Shown: positions 22,801-33,900 of the stretch, piece by piece
Layout of the letters: every line of letters starts with the position of its first letter
How positions within the stretch are numbered: position 1 is the first letter of the stretch
Source of the DNA: Tribonema minus
Taxonomy: Eukaryota > Sar > Xanthophyceae > Tribonematales > Tribonemataceae
Direction of reading: 5' to 3'
Length of the DNA: 64,000 nt
Assembly: GCA_017506865.1 (NCBI GenBank)
Contig: JAFCMP010000501.1
Location: 62,001 to 126,000, forward strand
Notes under the pieces: generated by a model
Told to the model about the DNA's origin: nothing
Seen by the model: the letters and a program-made list of their open reading frames with translations, nothing else
Databases searched by the model: none
Made by a program: the position numbers and the translations under genes

Positions 22801-25800
22801 ACTGAATTCACGTTGTCTTCACTCGTGTGTCTTCACTCGTGTGTGTGTCACGCCCAGCCCCTGACCCTAGCCCTAACTGTAACCCTAACTAGCGGCTGCG
22901 CTCACCTCGCAGCACAGGTTCGACGACCGGATCGTCCCCAGATTCTGCTGGTTGGACTTGGCGTTGCACGCGTCCTTGTACATGATGTACGGCGTGCCTG
23001 TCTCAATCTGCGCGTCCAGGACGCGGTACCAGAGGTCGCGCGCGCGCACGCGGCGCACGTACCGCCCCTCCTTCTCATACCTGCACGCATGGGGTCACAG
23101 CAAGGGGGGGAACAAAGGGGGTTAAAAGCGCCACTGACGTTTCAGGTCACTGGGCGTGCCGGGTGGTGCCGCTGCACGGGTGTGTAGGCATCACTGCATG
23201 CAGTGTAGGGTACATACCAGCCCTCCGCATGCGTGCCTGCGAGCGGAGCAGCGGTCGAGGAGGGCCTCGCTGTAAGCCATTACACTCTGCGCGCGTCTCT
23301 GCAGGCAAAGAGCCGACCGTACTATACAGTACACACTTCAACACTGCAATGGGTGCGGTGTGCTGCGACTCACGCGGTAAGCACCACGCTTCTGATCCGC
23401 GGTTGGTGCACGACTGTAAACTCTGTAAAGGCAGAGCGCGTGCGAGTCCGCCCGCACTGCTGGTCCAAGCACACACGCAAGAGCGCCCCCCTCCCCCCCT
23501 AAAGGGACCAGCACCCAGCACCAACAGCTTCAACAACAGAAAGACCCAGCGGCAACCCAACTTCAAGAAAGCACCAAGTGGCATACGCCCCAAGCTCGCA
23601 TCAGAGTGACCCCAATCAAGCACAAGTGCGCGCGCCCCAATCACTCATCAACCGCATCCTAGCGCGCATACGCGCATACACTCGTCTTGAAGTACGTATA
23701 TGCACACTGAAGTACATATATGCATACATTTGAGCCTTGCCGCTCGTACAGCTCATCAACCCCATCCGAGCGCACATATATATGCATGTACATATACGCA
23801 TGCATTGGGCCTCACCGCTCGTACAGCGCGTCGAACTCCGGCCCCCACGCGTCAGCGAGCCCCGGGCACTGGTGCGGGCACATGAGCGACCACTCCGCGT
23901 CCTCCTCCACCCTCCGCATGAAGAGGTCAGGGACCCACAGCCCATAGAAGAGGTCGCGCGCACGTAGCTCGTCCTTGCCGTGGTTCTTGCGCAGCTCCAG
24001 AACCTCCTCCACGTCCGCATGCCACGGCTCCAGGTAGATGGCGAACGCGCCGGGGCGCTTGCCGCCGCCCTGAAACAAGTGGTGGAGGTCAGGGTGAAGT
24101 GTAAGTTGAAGTTGAACTTAAAGTAATGTGGAGGTTGCGTGCCACGGCTCCAGGTAGATGGCGAACGCACCAGGGCACTTGTCGCCGCCCTGAAAAGGAG
24201 TGGTGAGCAGGGTGAAGTTGAGATAGTGGAGGTTTGAAGTTCGACTTCAAGTATGTGAAGTCTGATGTTGGTGGTGATTGCGCCGGGGCGCTTGCCGCTG
24301 CCCCGGAAGGGGTGGTGGTGAGCACGAGCACACAGGGCAGGAGTTGAGGAGTGGTGGAAGTTTGCGGTGGAACCTTAAGTTTGTAAAGATTGCGTGTTGC
24401 GGCGCGAGGTGAGCGGCCAACGCGCCAGGGCGCAAGCCGCCGATCTGAAAGGGGGGTGGTGGGCAGGAGTACTCACAGAAGAGAGCGCTTGCAGTGGCCA
24501 CCGTCACCGTGCACATCCAACGCTGCGCAAGCACGCAGGCGCGGCAGCGCTGCTGCCGCTTCGGTCCCCACACACCCTCCGCGGGGCGCACGCCACGGCG
24601 CAGCAGACGGTTCAACCAACCAAGCACTCCTCTGTACCATCCAAAAGAGGGGTTCACGTCACAGCATTAGGCAGCAGCGCTCCGCAGTAGCGCTCGGCGC
24701 GCACCTGATCGACGTAGCGCGCGGTCGCGTCAAACACGCGCAGCATGGGGACGAGGCCGTTGGACGTCCCCTTGGTGCCCTTGATGTACGTCCCCTTGGC
24801 GCGGATGTCGTGTACGCTGAGGCCAATGCCGCCCGCGCCCTTGCTGATCTGTGCACAGCGCTTTAGGGTGTCATAGATCCCCACGATGCTGGGGGTGGTG
24901 CACGAAATGGGGGAAGGGGGGAGGGGGGGCTTAGCACAGTTGTCGTGCAATTGAGCGCAGTCAAGGGAGGTGCGTGACAATGCAGGGCACGGGCTATTGA
25001 GGACTGAGGTGCGCCGCCAAAGCAGTCCTTGCGCTTCAATCGAGCTGGCGCAGGCAGCGCTGCTCTCCATCATAGCCATACGCTAGCAGCAGGGCTCACC
25101 TACCCACGGTCACGGTGAGGTAGGCAGCAGATGCTCAGCTGTGTCGCAGGCAGCACTGCTCAACACTGTAGCCAAACCCTAGCAGAACGGCTCACCCTCT
25201 TCGCCCTCATGGCGAGCAGGCTCAGCTGTATCGCACGCAGCACTTCTCAACGCTGTAGCCAAACCCGAGCAGGAGGGCTCACCTGTCCTCGGTCATGGTG
25301 AGCAGGAAGCAGCTGCTGAGCTGCGGATGCGCGGTGCCCGCGTGGAAGAGCGTAGGGCTGGCGTGTATGAAGAACTTCCTGCTCATGAGGTCGTACGTCT
25401 CAAACGCGGCGGCGAGGTCGGCCTTGTGAATGCCGAGCGCCACGCGCATGAACTGCGGCGCGAGGGGGTGTGGGAGGGGGGGGGGGGTTACAAGGGTGCA
25501 AAGTGGCAGACATGTGATCAATTGTGCATCTGTGCATGGTGTGGCAGCTGTCAGTGCTGGTTGACTGGACATGCACTAAAGCGCAACAGGTGTCTTGCAA
25601 TAAGCCGCACTCGAACGTCCGCATACATCAACTACGAAGGACCCCATAGACAAATGAAAACGAATCAAAAGATCGTAGAGCTCTAGGTGACAAAGAATGG
25701 TCGGCCGCAAGTGCCTTCCACCAACAGCCGTGGTCGCCGCTGCTGCAGAAATCTTCTTTCATGCAGTTCGCCCACTTCATCCTGTGCAAATGCATTCACG

Positions 25801-28800
25801 GCTGCTGCAGGTCTCGACTCAGGGCAGTAACTTCAACTGAAGAAGTTGCAGGATAACTTTAACTTAAGATGTTGCAGAGGCGACTCACCATATGCTGTGG
25901 CCGCTCCACAACCTTGCCGCCAGCGCGCAGCAGGTACGAGCGTTCCAGCGTCTTGAACCCAAAATAGTCAAAGTCAAAGTCGCGCGAGTAGTCTATCTGT
26001 GCCTCTATTTCCTCCCTGTGTTCCACCACTATTCTGTACACCTGCGGGGGGAGAAGGGGGACATGGGGGACGGGGGGGGGTCGCAGAGGGCGGATGAAGG
26101 TCACGCACTGGACGTCAGCGCTGTCGCTGTCATCACTTTGAAGACATCAACATCAACTGCGCACCTGGCACCAGAACATGGTTCGTTTGCATGGCGTTGA
26201 GAGCCATGTGGATGCTCCTGCACGAAGCGGAGCACGGCATCATTTGACATCACCAGTGCGCAAGCTTGCGCAAGGTGCACGTCTCTCATTGTTGCGGTTG
26301 GGCTCTGCGGTGGGCAAGGGTCAGACAGCAGCTCTGGGCCGCTCTTTGTGGGCAGTGCGTGCGCATGCTTGCCAGAGGGTTCAGTTCCAGCAACAAATGC
26401 GCAGCATTCCTCAGCTTTGTGTCATCATACCCCGCGCGTTCACCCCCTGGCCTGAGCGGTCATGCTGAACCCGGTGATGCTCAACTTTCATGGTCCTACG
26501 CGGCTATGTTCAGCCTCATTCAACAGTTTGGGTGCCGCAACAATGGCCGGCATGGTGTGACAGCATCGACTTCACTGGCGCTGGTGTCTTTGCGCAGACA
26601 CAGGGCGCAGCAGATAATGCCTAGCGCTGCTGACACCGGTCGCGCGCATGGCCCGCTGTAGGGCCTCTCAAGACAAGACGTGCACAGCAGCCTTCAGTGC
26701 TGGTGCCCTCACAGCTGGTGTGCGAATTGAATGGCCCACACATTTTTATGTCACACCAAAGTTGATGTTGTTGATCTTATTTTCTTGTTTTAATTTGAAA
26801 GGCCTGAGAAAGTTGGAAATCCCACCTTGCCCATTTTCATCAACAGCGCATGTAATGTGAAATATCAGTTCTGAAACGTAAGCAACGTCAGCGTGCGATA
26901 CAGCACGTGGACAAAGAGGGACGCACATAGCCAACGGGTCAGACAGCAGCTCTGGGCCGCTCTTTGTGGGCAGTGCGTGCGCATGCTTGCCAGAGGGTTC
27001 AGTTCCAGCAACAAATGTGCAGCATTCCTCAGCTTCGTGTCATCATACCCCACACTTTCACCCCTGGCCTTGAGCGGCAATGCTGAGCCCGATGATGCTC
27101 AACTTGCATGTTCCTGTACTGGCCGTCATGAGCCTCATTCAGCAAGCTGGGTTCCGAGACAATAGACATGGTTTGACCGCAATGACTGCCCTAAGTAGCG
27201 CCGGTGACTTCGCGTGTGGCACAAGGCACAGCAGCTGGCAATGCTGAGCGCTGCTGACACCAGCCGCGCATATGTGCTAGCCTGCTGGAGGGCCTTTCCG
27301 CATAGGACATGCACAGCAGCCTTCCAGTGGTGATGTGCCCGAAAGTGATCTCGACCCGCTTTTGCAGTGAACACATAAGCAATTTTATCGCGCAGCACGG
27401 CGCAAGGAGGGAGGGTGTGTGTGCGTCGCCAACGGGTCAGACAGCAGCTCTGGGCCGCTCTCTGTGGGCAGTGCGTGCGCATGCTTGCCAGAGGGTTCAG
27501 ATCCAGCAACAAATGCGCAGCATTCCTCAGCTTTGTGTCATCACACCCGCTGGCCAGCCGTACAAGATACTCCTCAGAGGGAGGCTGCCATTGCGAGGCT
27601 AACATTCGTACTGAACTCAGTGGATACCAGAGCTCCCGGGTACATAAAAGTTGAAATTGACAATCCGACGGCAGTGCTCCACAGACGTGACTCTCTTTGA
27701 GCATGAGGCTGGGTGCGGTTGCTGGTGTTCAATCTGCCAGCGGTCTGCCACACAGTGTCTTGCGCCAAATTTTCGAGACACGATGCACGGGCAGCATGTT
27801 GACTGTGAAGTTCCAGAAACGCTGCAGTCAGCGAGCACGCATGGGGTCCAACCCTTAGCGTTACCCTAACCCTAAAATGAGTAGACATCGCGTCACGCGT
27901 CCTTGTGTGTGGGGATGTGACCGACTGCTCATCATCAAAAGGCGCATGAAAGGCGACCTTATCCACGGCAGTATACAGGCACATTGATCGTGGCACCAGA
28001 GGGGTCTGACAGCGATTCTGATTGCTGGGCAGTGCCGCGCGGAGCGGAGCCTTCCAGGCTTTCTTGGTCTGCAATCTTCATCCCCGGCATCAAGGTCCCA
28101 AGCTGAATTCAGACCAAACTTCAAGTTGAAGTCAAACCTTCACTCCCACTTTTAAACTTCAAATTGAAGTTGAACATGCCGCGCGCGCACCCACCTCGTC
28201 ACTCAGCAGCCCCGCCGCCATCCCCGTCTTGGGGTCGCGGTACGCGTGCAGCTGCGCGGCGGCGGCGCCGAAGCTCGCGTGCGTGTCGCGGTGCAGCGCG
28301 CTGACGCTGATGCGCGCCGCGAGGCGCGAGTAGTCGGGGTGGTCCGCGCACATGTACGCGCACGTCTCCGCCGCGAGCGTGTCGATCTCGGCCGCGCCGA
28401 CGCCGCTGTAGATCCCCTGCGCCACCTGCGGGCGGCGGCGCGCGGCGCGGCGGCGCGCGTGCAAAGGAGGAGCGGATGAGTCATGCTTTTTAAATATATA
28501 CAGTGATACATACGCCGTATTTCGGGCTGTGCAAGGGTGCCTCTGAGACGCCTGCGCCGCCTACACCGGTCCGTGTCAGAGTGGTTGAGGTTTCTTTGAA
28601 TTTCAAGACGTGTGGCGCGGTGATGACCGATGCAAGGTCGTCATGCACACGTCGCGTGCGGTTCAGTCTGCGGATATAAAGTTATGACACAATTGCTTCA
28701 GCAGGAATGAAGCTCAAACCAACAGCAAACAGCAAGTGTAGAAGTGCTGCTACTTGACCACCGATGTCGGGCCCTACCAGGCATGAGTTGCGGCACATAT

Positions 28801-30299
28801 TATGTGAGTGCCTGGATGCTTGTTGCATACCATATGTACATCACAAATCAGAGTCGAATAACGTGAAAGTGCCTCAGAGCTACATACATATTGTATGTAT
28901 GTGGGCACTGAAGAATCATTACATGAGATGAGACTGGACCACACAATGTCAAGTGGTGTGAAGTGCCTGCACATGGCGACAATTTGGTGTTTTTGTCGCC
29001 CGCACGACACGCTCGGCCTTCAAAGGCTCAATACAAGCACAACAAAAGCACAATTCAAACCGTCACCAATGCCTGCCATTTGATGATGAAGCATGAATGG
29101 TGCACTTGCGTTGCACAATGTAAATAGTGCAAGGTTGAACGGCACGACCGGTATATCTCAGGTCAGTGCTGTCTCCAGTTAGAAAGCTCTTTGAAACAGC
29201 AAAACGCTGGCTGCACAATTCAAACCAGCATGTGGCTGGTGCCACAGTGAATGACACTATATCCAACAAGTGTTACAAATGGCTTGTTTTGCTGTCAATG
29301 CCATGGCTGCCTCAACTGCCATCGACAGCACACAGCATCACGACCCATGGGTGATGATGAAACACCTCAGCTCACACCAGCGCTGCAGACATTGATGTGG
29401 CAGTGTGTGGTATCCCAGCATCTACAGTGGAAGGGGGAGTAAGAAGCCTCATCCAGAACACCCAGCCTGTGCCCTAGTGCGCATGGCGGGAGCAGAATGC
29501 GCACTGCCCGCCAGCGAGTGTCATTGCTACAGCCATGGTGGCTGAGGGTCGAGGGTCACACCAAACAGCTGCTGCGCCAGTTGCAGATTGCACCATCTGC
29601 TTTGCTATGACTTTATTTGCACTGTTTACGCATACATATAGTCAACACACAAAGGGCCACAACTAATTTGGGCAAATCACTTCAGTGCAGGTGTGTCCAA
29701 ACCTCCCCCTACATGATTACAGGCCATGAGGTCTAGCCTGATGAGGCTGTGGCGGGTTAAACTCCAATTCACTTGTCGTGTGTAGGCGGTTTGAGCTTGT
29801 AATTGCAAACTGACAGAAGATCATGACAAAAGACGCCAATTAACTGACTGCCGGGATAGAGAAGTGGAAGTGGTGCTCACTTTCTTATGCTGCAAACACA
29901 TGGTATATCAGGGTAAAGCAGGAGACGTACTGCACGTGTTATCCCTAGAAATGGTGGCGGGTGTGCAATGGCAACAAGCTTCACCCACCAAAGGCAACCA
30001 TACAACTCGATCCATCAAAATTGCCGGCTGCGTCAGAGCCGGCCACACCTCCTGACCACCAACTCCAACATGAACACCATTGACCACTCATTGTATGAAA
30101 TGTTGCGTACCTTTTGCGCCACCAGCACAGGATCTATGTGCCTTTCATCCAGCCCGTTGCACAGCCTCCTGACTCGCGTAACAATCTTGTCGAACGACGC
30201 CGGCTCCGTGCGGCCGTCTCGCTTCACCACGTGCATGCGGCTGAGCGCCACATTGAGCTCCTCGTCTGACGCCAGCGAGCTGCTGCTGCTGTCCTCCAT
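19803..30299 (-). CDS. RNR1: Ribonucleoside-diphosphate reductase large subunit (class Ia R1)
   Basis: R1 reduces ribonucleotides to dNTP precursors together with the radical-bearing small subunit, in the cytosol. Eleven exons join with all phases closing (about 842 aa): 30111-30299, 28195-28425, 25889-26041, 25283-25452, 24705-24888, 23816-24069, 22906-23080, 22226-22504, 21256-21579, 20540-20795, 19803-20116. Visible landmarks: N-terminal [18 protein letters not shown], substrate cysteine in [11 protein letters not shown], radical-site SSNLCCE, second redox cysteine in [10 protein letters not shown], tyrosine pair in KTGMYYLRT, and the C-terminal CxxC (VCLSCQG) that passes electrons from thioredoxin or glutaredoxin. 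Spliced codons recreate [11 protein letters not shown] and [14 protein letters not shown] 30299 (MEDSSSSS) was chosen; ATG 30236 (MHVVKRDG) is the alternative. Introns are long and full of repeats. Confidence 0.94.
20149..20170. repeat. Poly(G) tract in RNR intron 10
   Basis: In transcript orientation this is poly(C), lying about 35-55 nt upstream of the exon 11 acceptor at 20116. It is the likely polypyrimidine tract. Confidence 0.65.
21030..21312 (-). repeat. Tandem partial copy of RNR exon 9 3' end with donor
   Basis: The end of exon 9 (around 21256-21312) and about 40 bp of adjoining intron recur about 169 bp away (about 21040-21130). Shared strings on the + strand include GGGCATCGGCGCCAGCA and AGTAT.TGAGC. 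The donor position in the copy still has GT. The copy sits in intron 9 and is degraded. Confidence 0.8.
22121..22147. repeat. Interstitial telomere-like tract in RNR intron 8
   Basis: A short string of CCCTAA-like units (ACCCTAACCCTTACCCTAACC) lies about 80 bp downstream, in transcript sense, of exon 8. Confidence 0.75.
22540..22564. repeat. Poly(G) tract in RNR intron 7
   Basis: In transcript orientation this is poly(C), about 35-60 nt before the exon 8 acceptor at 22504. Confidence 0.65.
22861..22892. repeat. Interstitial telomere-like tract beside RNR exon 7
   Basis: Degenerate CCCTAA units (CTGACCCTAGCCCTAACTGTAACCCTAACT) end 14 bp from the exon 7 donor at 22906. Confidence 0.75.
24021..24460 (-). 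repeat. Echo array of the RNR exon 6 5' end and acceptor (about 120-bp period, 4 copies)
   Basis: The start of exon 6 with its acceptor (24021-24075) recurs at 24141-24195 with only a few changes over 50 bp, and in more decayed form near 24278-24312 and 24384-24450. The first two copies are exactly 120 bp apart. Each copy keeps a GCCGCCGCCCTG-like block, i.e. CAG acceptor plus GGCGGCGGC in sense. All extra copies lie in intron 5. Confidence 0.9.
25050..25350 (-). repeat. Echo array of the RNR exon 4 3' end and donor (about 90-bp period, 3 copies)
   Basis: The real donor (GCTCAC on + at 25277-25282) and flanks are repeated with GCTCAC at 25190-25195 and 25094-25099. Flanking words such as CTGTAGCCAAACC and GCAGGCAGCACTGCTC are shared, and the exon-side segment (CTCGGTCATGGTGAGCAGG) has recognisable counterparts in each copy. 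The two extra copies lie in intron 4. Confidence 0.85.
25640..25735 (+). repeat. Dispersed intronic repeat, copy A
   Basis: A segment with ACGAATCAAAAGA.CGTAGAG and GCTCTAGGTGACAA in RNR intron 3 is nearly identical to one at about 55281-55370 in a carrier-gene intron. Weaker similarity extends about 50 bp further (GCCTT...CC...CCGTGGTC). Confidence 0.8.
26318..27548. repeat. Three tandem copies of a 400-600-bp repeat in RNR intron 2
   Basis: Copies begin at about 26318, 26929 and 27427 with GGTCAGACAGCAGCTCTGGG. The first about 110 bp are more than 95 percent alike. Copies 1 and 2 stay alignable for about 400 bp (to GTGCACAGCAGCCTTC); copy 3 stops after about 120 bp. Open frames exist on both strands but none matches a known protein, and reading frame is not conserved between copies. 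No terminal inverted repeats or poly(A) were seen. Confidence 0.85.
27853..27874. repeat. Interstitial telomere-like tract in RNR intron 2
   Basis: The string CCCTTAGCGTTACCCTAACC with one further unit is a third CCCTAA-type tract inside this gene. Confidence 0.7.
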
Positions 30300-30967
30300 G
30301 GCTCCTCCAGACAGCTGCATCACAACGCTGAGGATGGCTCCCTGGGACAGTTCCCGAGCGCGACGTGCACGTGGATGTCGATGGTGCTGCACCACAGAAG
30401 AGGTCACTACCCGCCATGCCTTTCGCGCCAGGCCGTACTGCTGCTTCTGTTGCTGCTGCCTGCGATTCAGGCCTTGTCGATGTGCCGTTGCCGGTTGTGA
30501 TGGTGGCGTCCTCGTGTGCTTGGGGTGCACAGCGGCTGCGGTCGTGGAGTCGCTCAACAGTAGTAGCGTGATCGCTGCATCCAGCAGCCGCCGCCTTCCG
30601 CGTGGGGACAGGTCCATGACCTGCACCGTGTCGCAGGCGCCGCGGGCTGCACTGCAGCTATCGCACCGTTGCCTTCTCCTCGCCATATCCTCAGCTTGTG
30701 GCTTTCCTGCGCTGTGGACTGCTGCCTCTGCCCATTCAGGGTCGACAAGCCATTGCTGTACGGTTTGCACGCATGCAATCGCGTCGACTCATTGCGACAT
30801 CGCCAGCACTGTCTGTGTTACCGTGTTACAGCTGGCCACTCCGAGACCGCAGCCTTCAATCGAGCCCACCAGGAAGTTCAAACTTCACCCCCTTTATCAC
30901 GGAATCAACTGCCACTTGCTGAGCTTTTTTTGGACAAAAGGTGTACCTGCGGCGTGCGAATGAGTAC
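30300..30967. promoter_or_regulatory. Divergent intergenic region, RNR and giant coiled-coil gene
   Basis: About 670 bp separate the two start codons, so promoters for both must lie here, unless one gene has further 5' exons. A pyrimidine-rich stretch followed by AG (about 30921-30940) could be an acceptor for an upstream exon of the coiled-coil gene. No clear TATA or initiator element is visible. Confidence 0.4.
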
Positions 30968-33900
30968 ATGAGCGCGCCTATGCGGCTGACGGCTGACGGA
31001 GCGCAGCGGTACGCATTTGATCTCAAGCTCCAGCAGCATGATCAAGCGGCACCGATTGACACAGTCAACTTCGATCACGATTATGCAGAAGACAGCCTGT
31101 CTGTCGAAGCGCCGCCTGCTATCTTGCGGCTCAAAGACGACAGCAGCAGCACTAGTTCTCTACCGCCGGTGCTTCAAGTGCAGCTTCGGCTGATCAGGAA
31201 GCAGCTGGCCACAAGGGGGTATCCTGCCGCAGCAACTGCACCTGTGGCTCCCGCTGATGCCCAGAGGACTCAGTCATTGTCTTCTTGTATAGACCTTGGC
31301 GCTTCGCCCAACAATGTGGGTGGCGGCGAGCCCTTGCAAGGCTACGAAGGCCTGCTCAGGCAGCTCAGGAGCCTCAGGGCGCAGCTACAAGATGCGGACG
31401 CGGCCTGGGTCCTGGACGAGACAGCCACGGGTACTTCGCCGGCATCACACGTGGCGAATAGCGTGCAGAATTCGTCAGTCCAGTGCGCGCTGGCGTCAGT
31501 CAGCCCCGCGGCGTCTTCCACATCACATTCGTCACTGACGTCAGTGACGAGCTCATCGGAACACGAGCGGAACAGGCCAGGGGACAGTCAGCTCTTGGAG
31601 CAGCAACCTCTGCGTTTGCCCACACGAGAGGATGCAGTGTCCGTGAACGCAGCAGCGCTGGCAGCCTGTCTTGCAGACGTTCGTGAGAGATTAGAGCACG
31701 AGACGAGCGCGCGGCAGGCGGCAGAAGACAAGGCGGCGACGCTCCAACTTGAGGTTGTGGCACTGCAGGCGAGCGGTGAACGCGATCGCGAGCACCTGCG
31801 CAGCAAACGCGACGCTACAGCAGCAGCACTACAGGAGGCTCTCGCCATGGCCACAGAGGACGCGCATGCAGCGCGTTGCGCTGCCGCTGCCGCAAGCGCT
31901 GCCACGGCCGCCGTCAGCGCAACGATGGCCGCACGAGAGCAGCACTGGCTCAGCGAACGCTCAGACCTGGAGGCAGCCGCAGCTGCTGTTTTGCGCAATG
32001 AGCGAGCCGCTGCCGCAGCGCATCGCGCGGAGCTTGCGGCGCAGCTGCAGCTGCTGCGCGCAGCCACACAGGCGGCGCAGCAGGATGCTGACCACTGCCG
32101 TGGCGAGCTCGCGGCAGAAGCGGCAGCCCATGAGACACGCCTGCAAGCTCAGATCGACGAGCACACAGCGGCGGCGGCGGGGCTGCAGGCGCGCCTTGCA
32201 GCGGGGGTAGCGGAGCGAGACACAGCCCTAGCAGCGGCCGCCGAGAGCGCCGACCGCGCAGCACCTGCCACAGCGCACCTCAGGGCAGCAGAGGCCGCAG
32301 CAGAGCTGCGCGCCGCCGCTTCTGCGGCAGCTCTCGACAGCATGGCGGAGCGCTGCGCAATGGCGGCGGAGGAGATCGCGGCATGCGCTGCGCAGCGCGG
32401 CGCGCTGCGCGCGCCGGAGCAGGCTGCACGGGAGCAGCTGCACGCGCTGTGCGCGACGGCCGCGGCGCTTGCGCAGCAGAGCGCTGCCGCAGCAGCCGTA
32501 TCGCAGCAGCTGAGAGGCAGTGCTCAGGAGGCGGAGCGCGCGTGTGCGGAACTGCGGCGAGCCAGCGCTGACGGCGCTGCCGAACTCGCCGTGACGCGCC
32601 GGCGCGCCGCCGACGCAGAGGCTCAGCTTCGGTCGGAGCTGGCGGAGTTGAGGGCAATGCAGCAGTGTGATGCCGATGAGCCGATCGTGGCGGCAGCAGA
32701 GGCAGCGCGAGCGCTGCGCACTGCCACACCCGGTTCAGCGGTAGCGGCGCATGGGGAGCGGGAGGCACAGCCTACGTCGCTGCAATCGCAGCCTGCGGCA
32801 CGCGCCGCCAGTGACTGCGATGCAGAGCAGGGGCTTATGGCAGGGGAGAACGCGGCGACGCCGCGCGCCCGCTGCCACGAGGCAGAAGTGCCAGAGTGGC
32901 TGTTGCATGTGCAGTCTCGTGAGCAGCTCACAGTTTCGGCACAGCAGCAGACGCACGCGCAGCAGCAGCAGCAGGGGCAGCAGCAGCAGCATGCGGCTCC
33001 CACTGCAGAGCCTGATGGCAGTGCGTCAGGTGGCGCGCCCGACCTGACCCTGCAGAGCACTGACGCAGCCGCAGCAGACGCCAGCGCTCAGGCGAGGCAG
33101 CACGAGAGCCGCGCATCCCGGCACGCCGTCATTGCAGATCAGCTGCGCGCAGGATCCGGCCTAGCGGCGCGGCTGCGCGCGGCAGCGGCGGATGCGGCGG
33201 CTGCGCGCGCGCTGCAGGCCGCGCAGCGCGAGCAGCTGGAGGCGGCGGCAGCGCGCTTGGCCATGGCGGAGGAGGACCGCGCTGCTCAGCTGCACGCGGC
33301 GGCGCAGGCGCTGCGGCAGCAGCGCCGGATTGCGACTGCGGCGGTGGCGGAGGCGGCAGCGGCGCGCCGGCAGCTGGACGTGATGATGGCAGCTGCGGCG
33401 CAGGTGGTGGAGGACGGTGGCGCTGCGCCGCTGGCGGCAGCGGCGCCGCCGTCAGCAGCGGAGGCGGGGGCGGCAGCAGAGGCGTCCGCGGAGGGCGCAG
33501 TGCTGCCAGCCGTGGTTGCTGCTAGTGCTGTTCCTCTGGCGGCGGCGCAATGTGCCCTGCAGGAGCGCCACGCGCCTGCACCATCAACAGCGGAGGAGGC
33601 GAAACATGGGGATGCAGCGGCAGATGTAGTGAGCTTGCCGCCGCCGGCAGCGCCACGAGAGGCGCAGCAAGTGTGCCCGACAACAGCAGAGCCGGTGGCG
33701 GCGCAGCCCTCAACACAACGCAGCGCTGCCGAACATCTGGCCACGGCGGCAGGCGCAGCCGCCTCGCAGCTGCGCGCCGCTGCCGCGGAGGCCGATCTGC
33801 GGGAGCAACGCGCGCTATATGGCGACGCGCTCGCGCAGTGGGCGGCGGAGCGCCGCAGCGCTGCTGAGCATGCAGCAACGCTCGAGTATGATGTGGAGCG

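Noticed and set aside
26290-27704. Open frames in the RNR intron 2 repeat as a possible transposon protein
   Set aside because: Frames are not maintained between copies on either strand and no transposase or polymerase motif is present.
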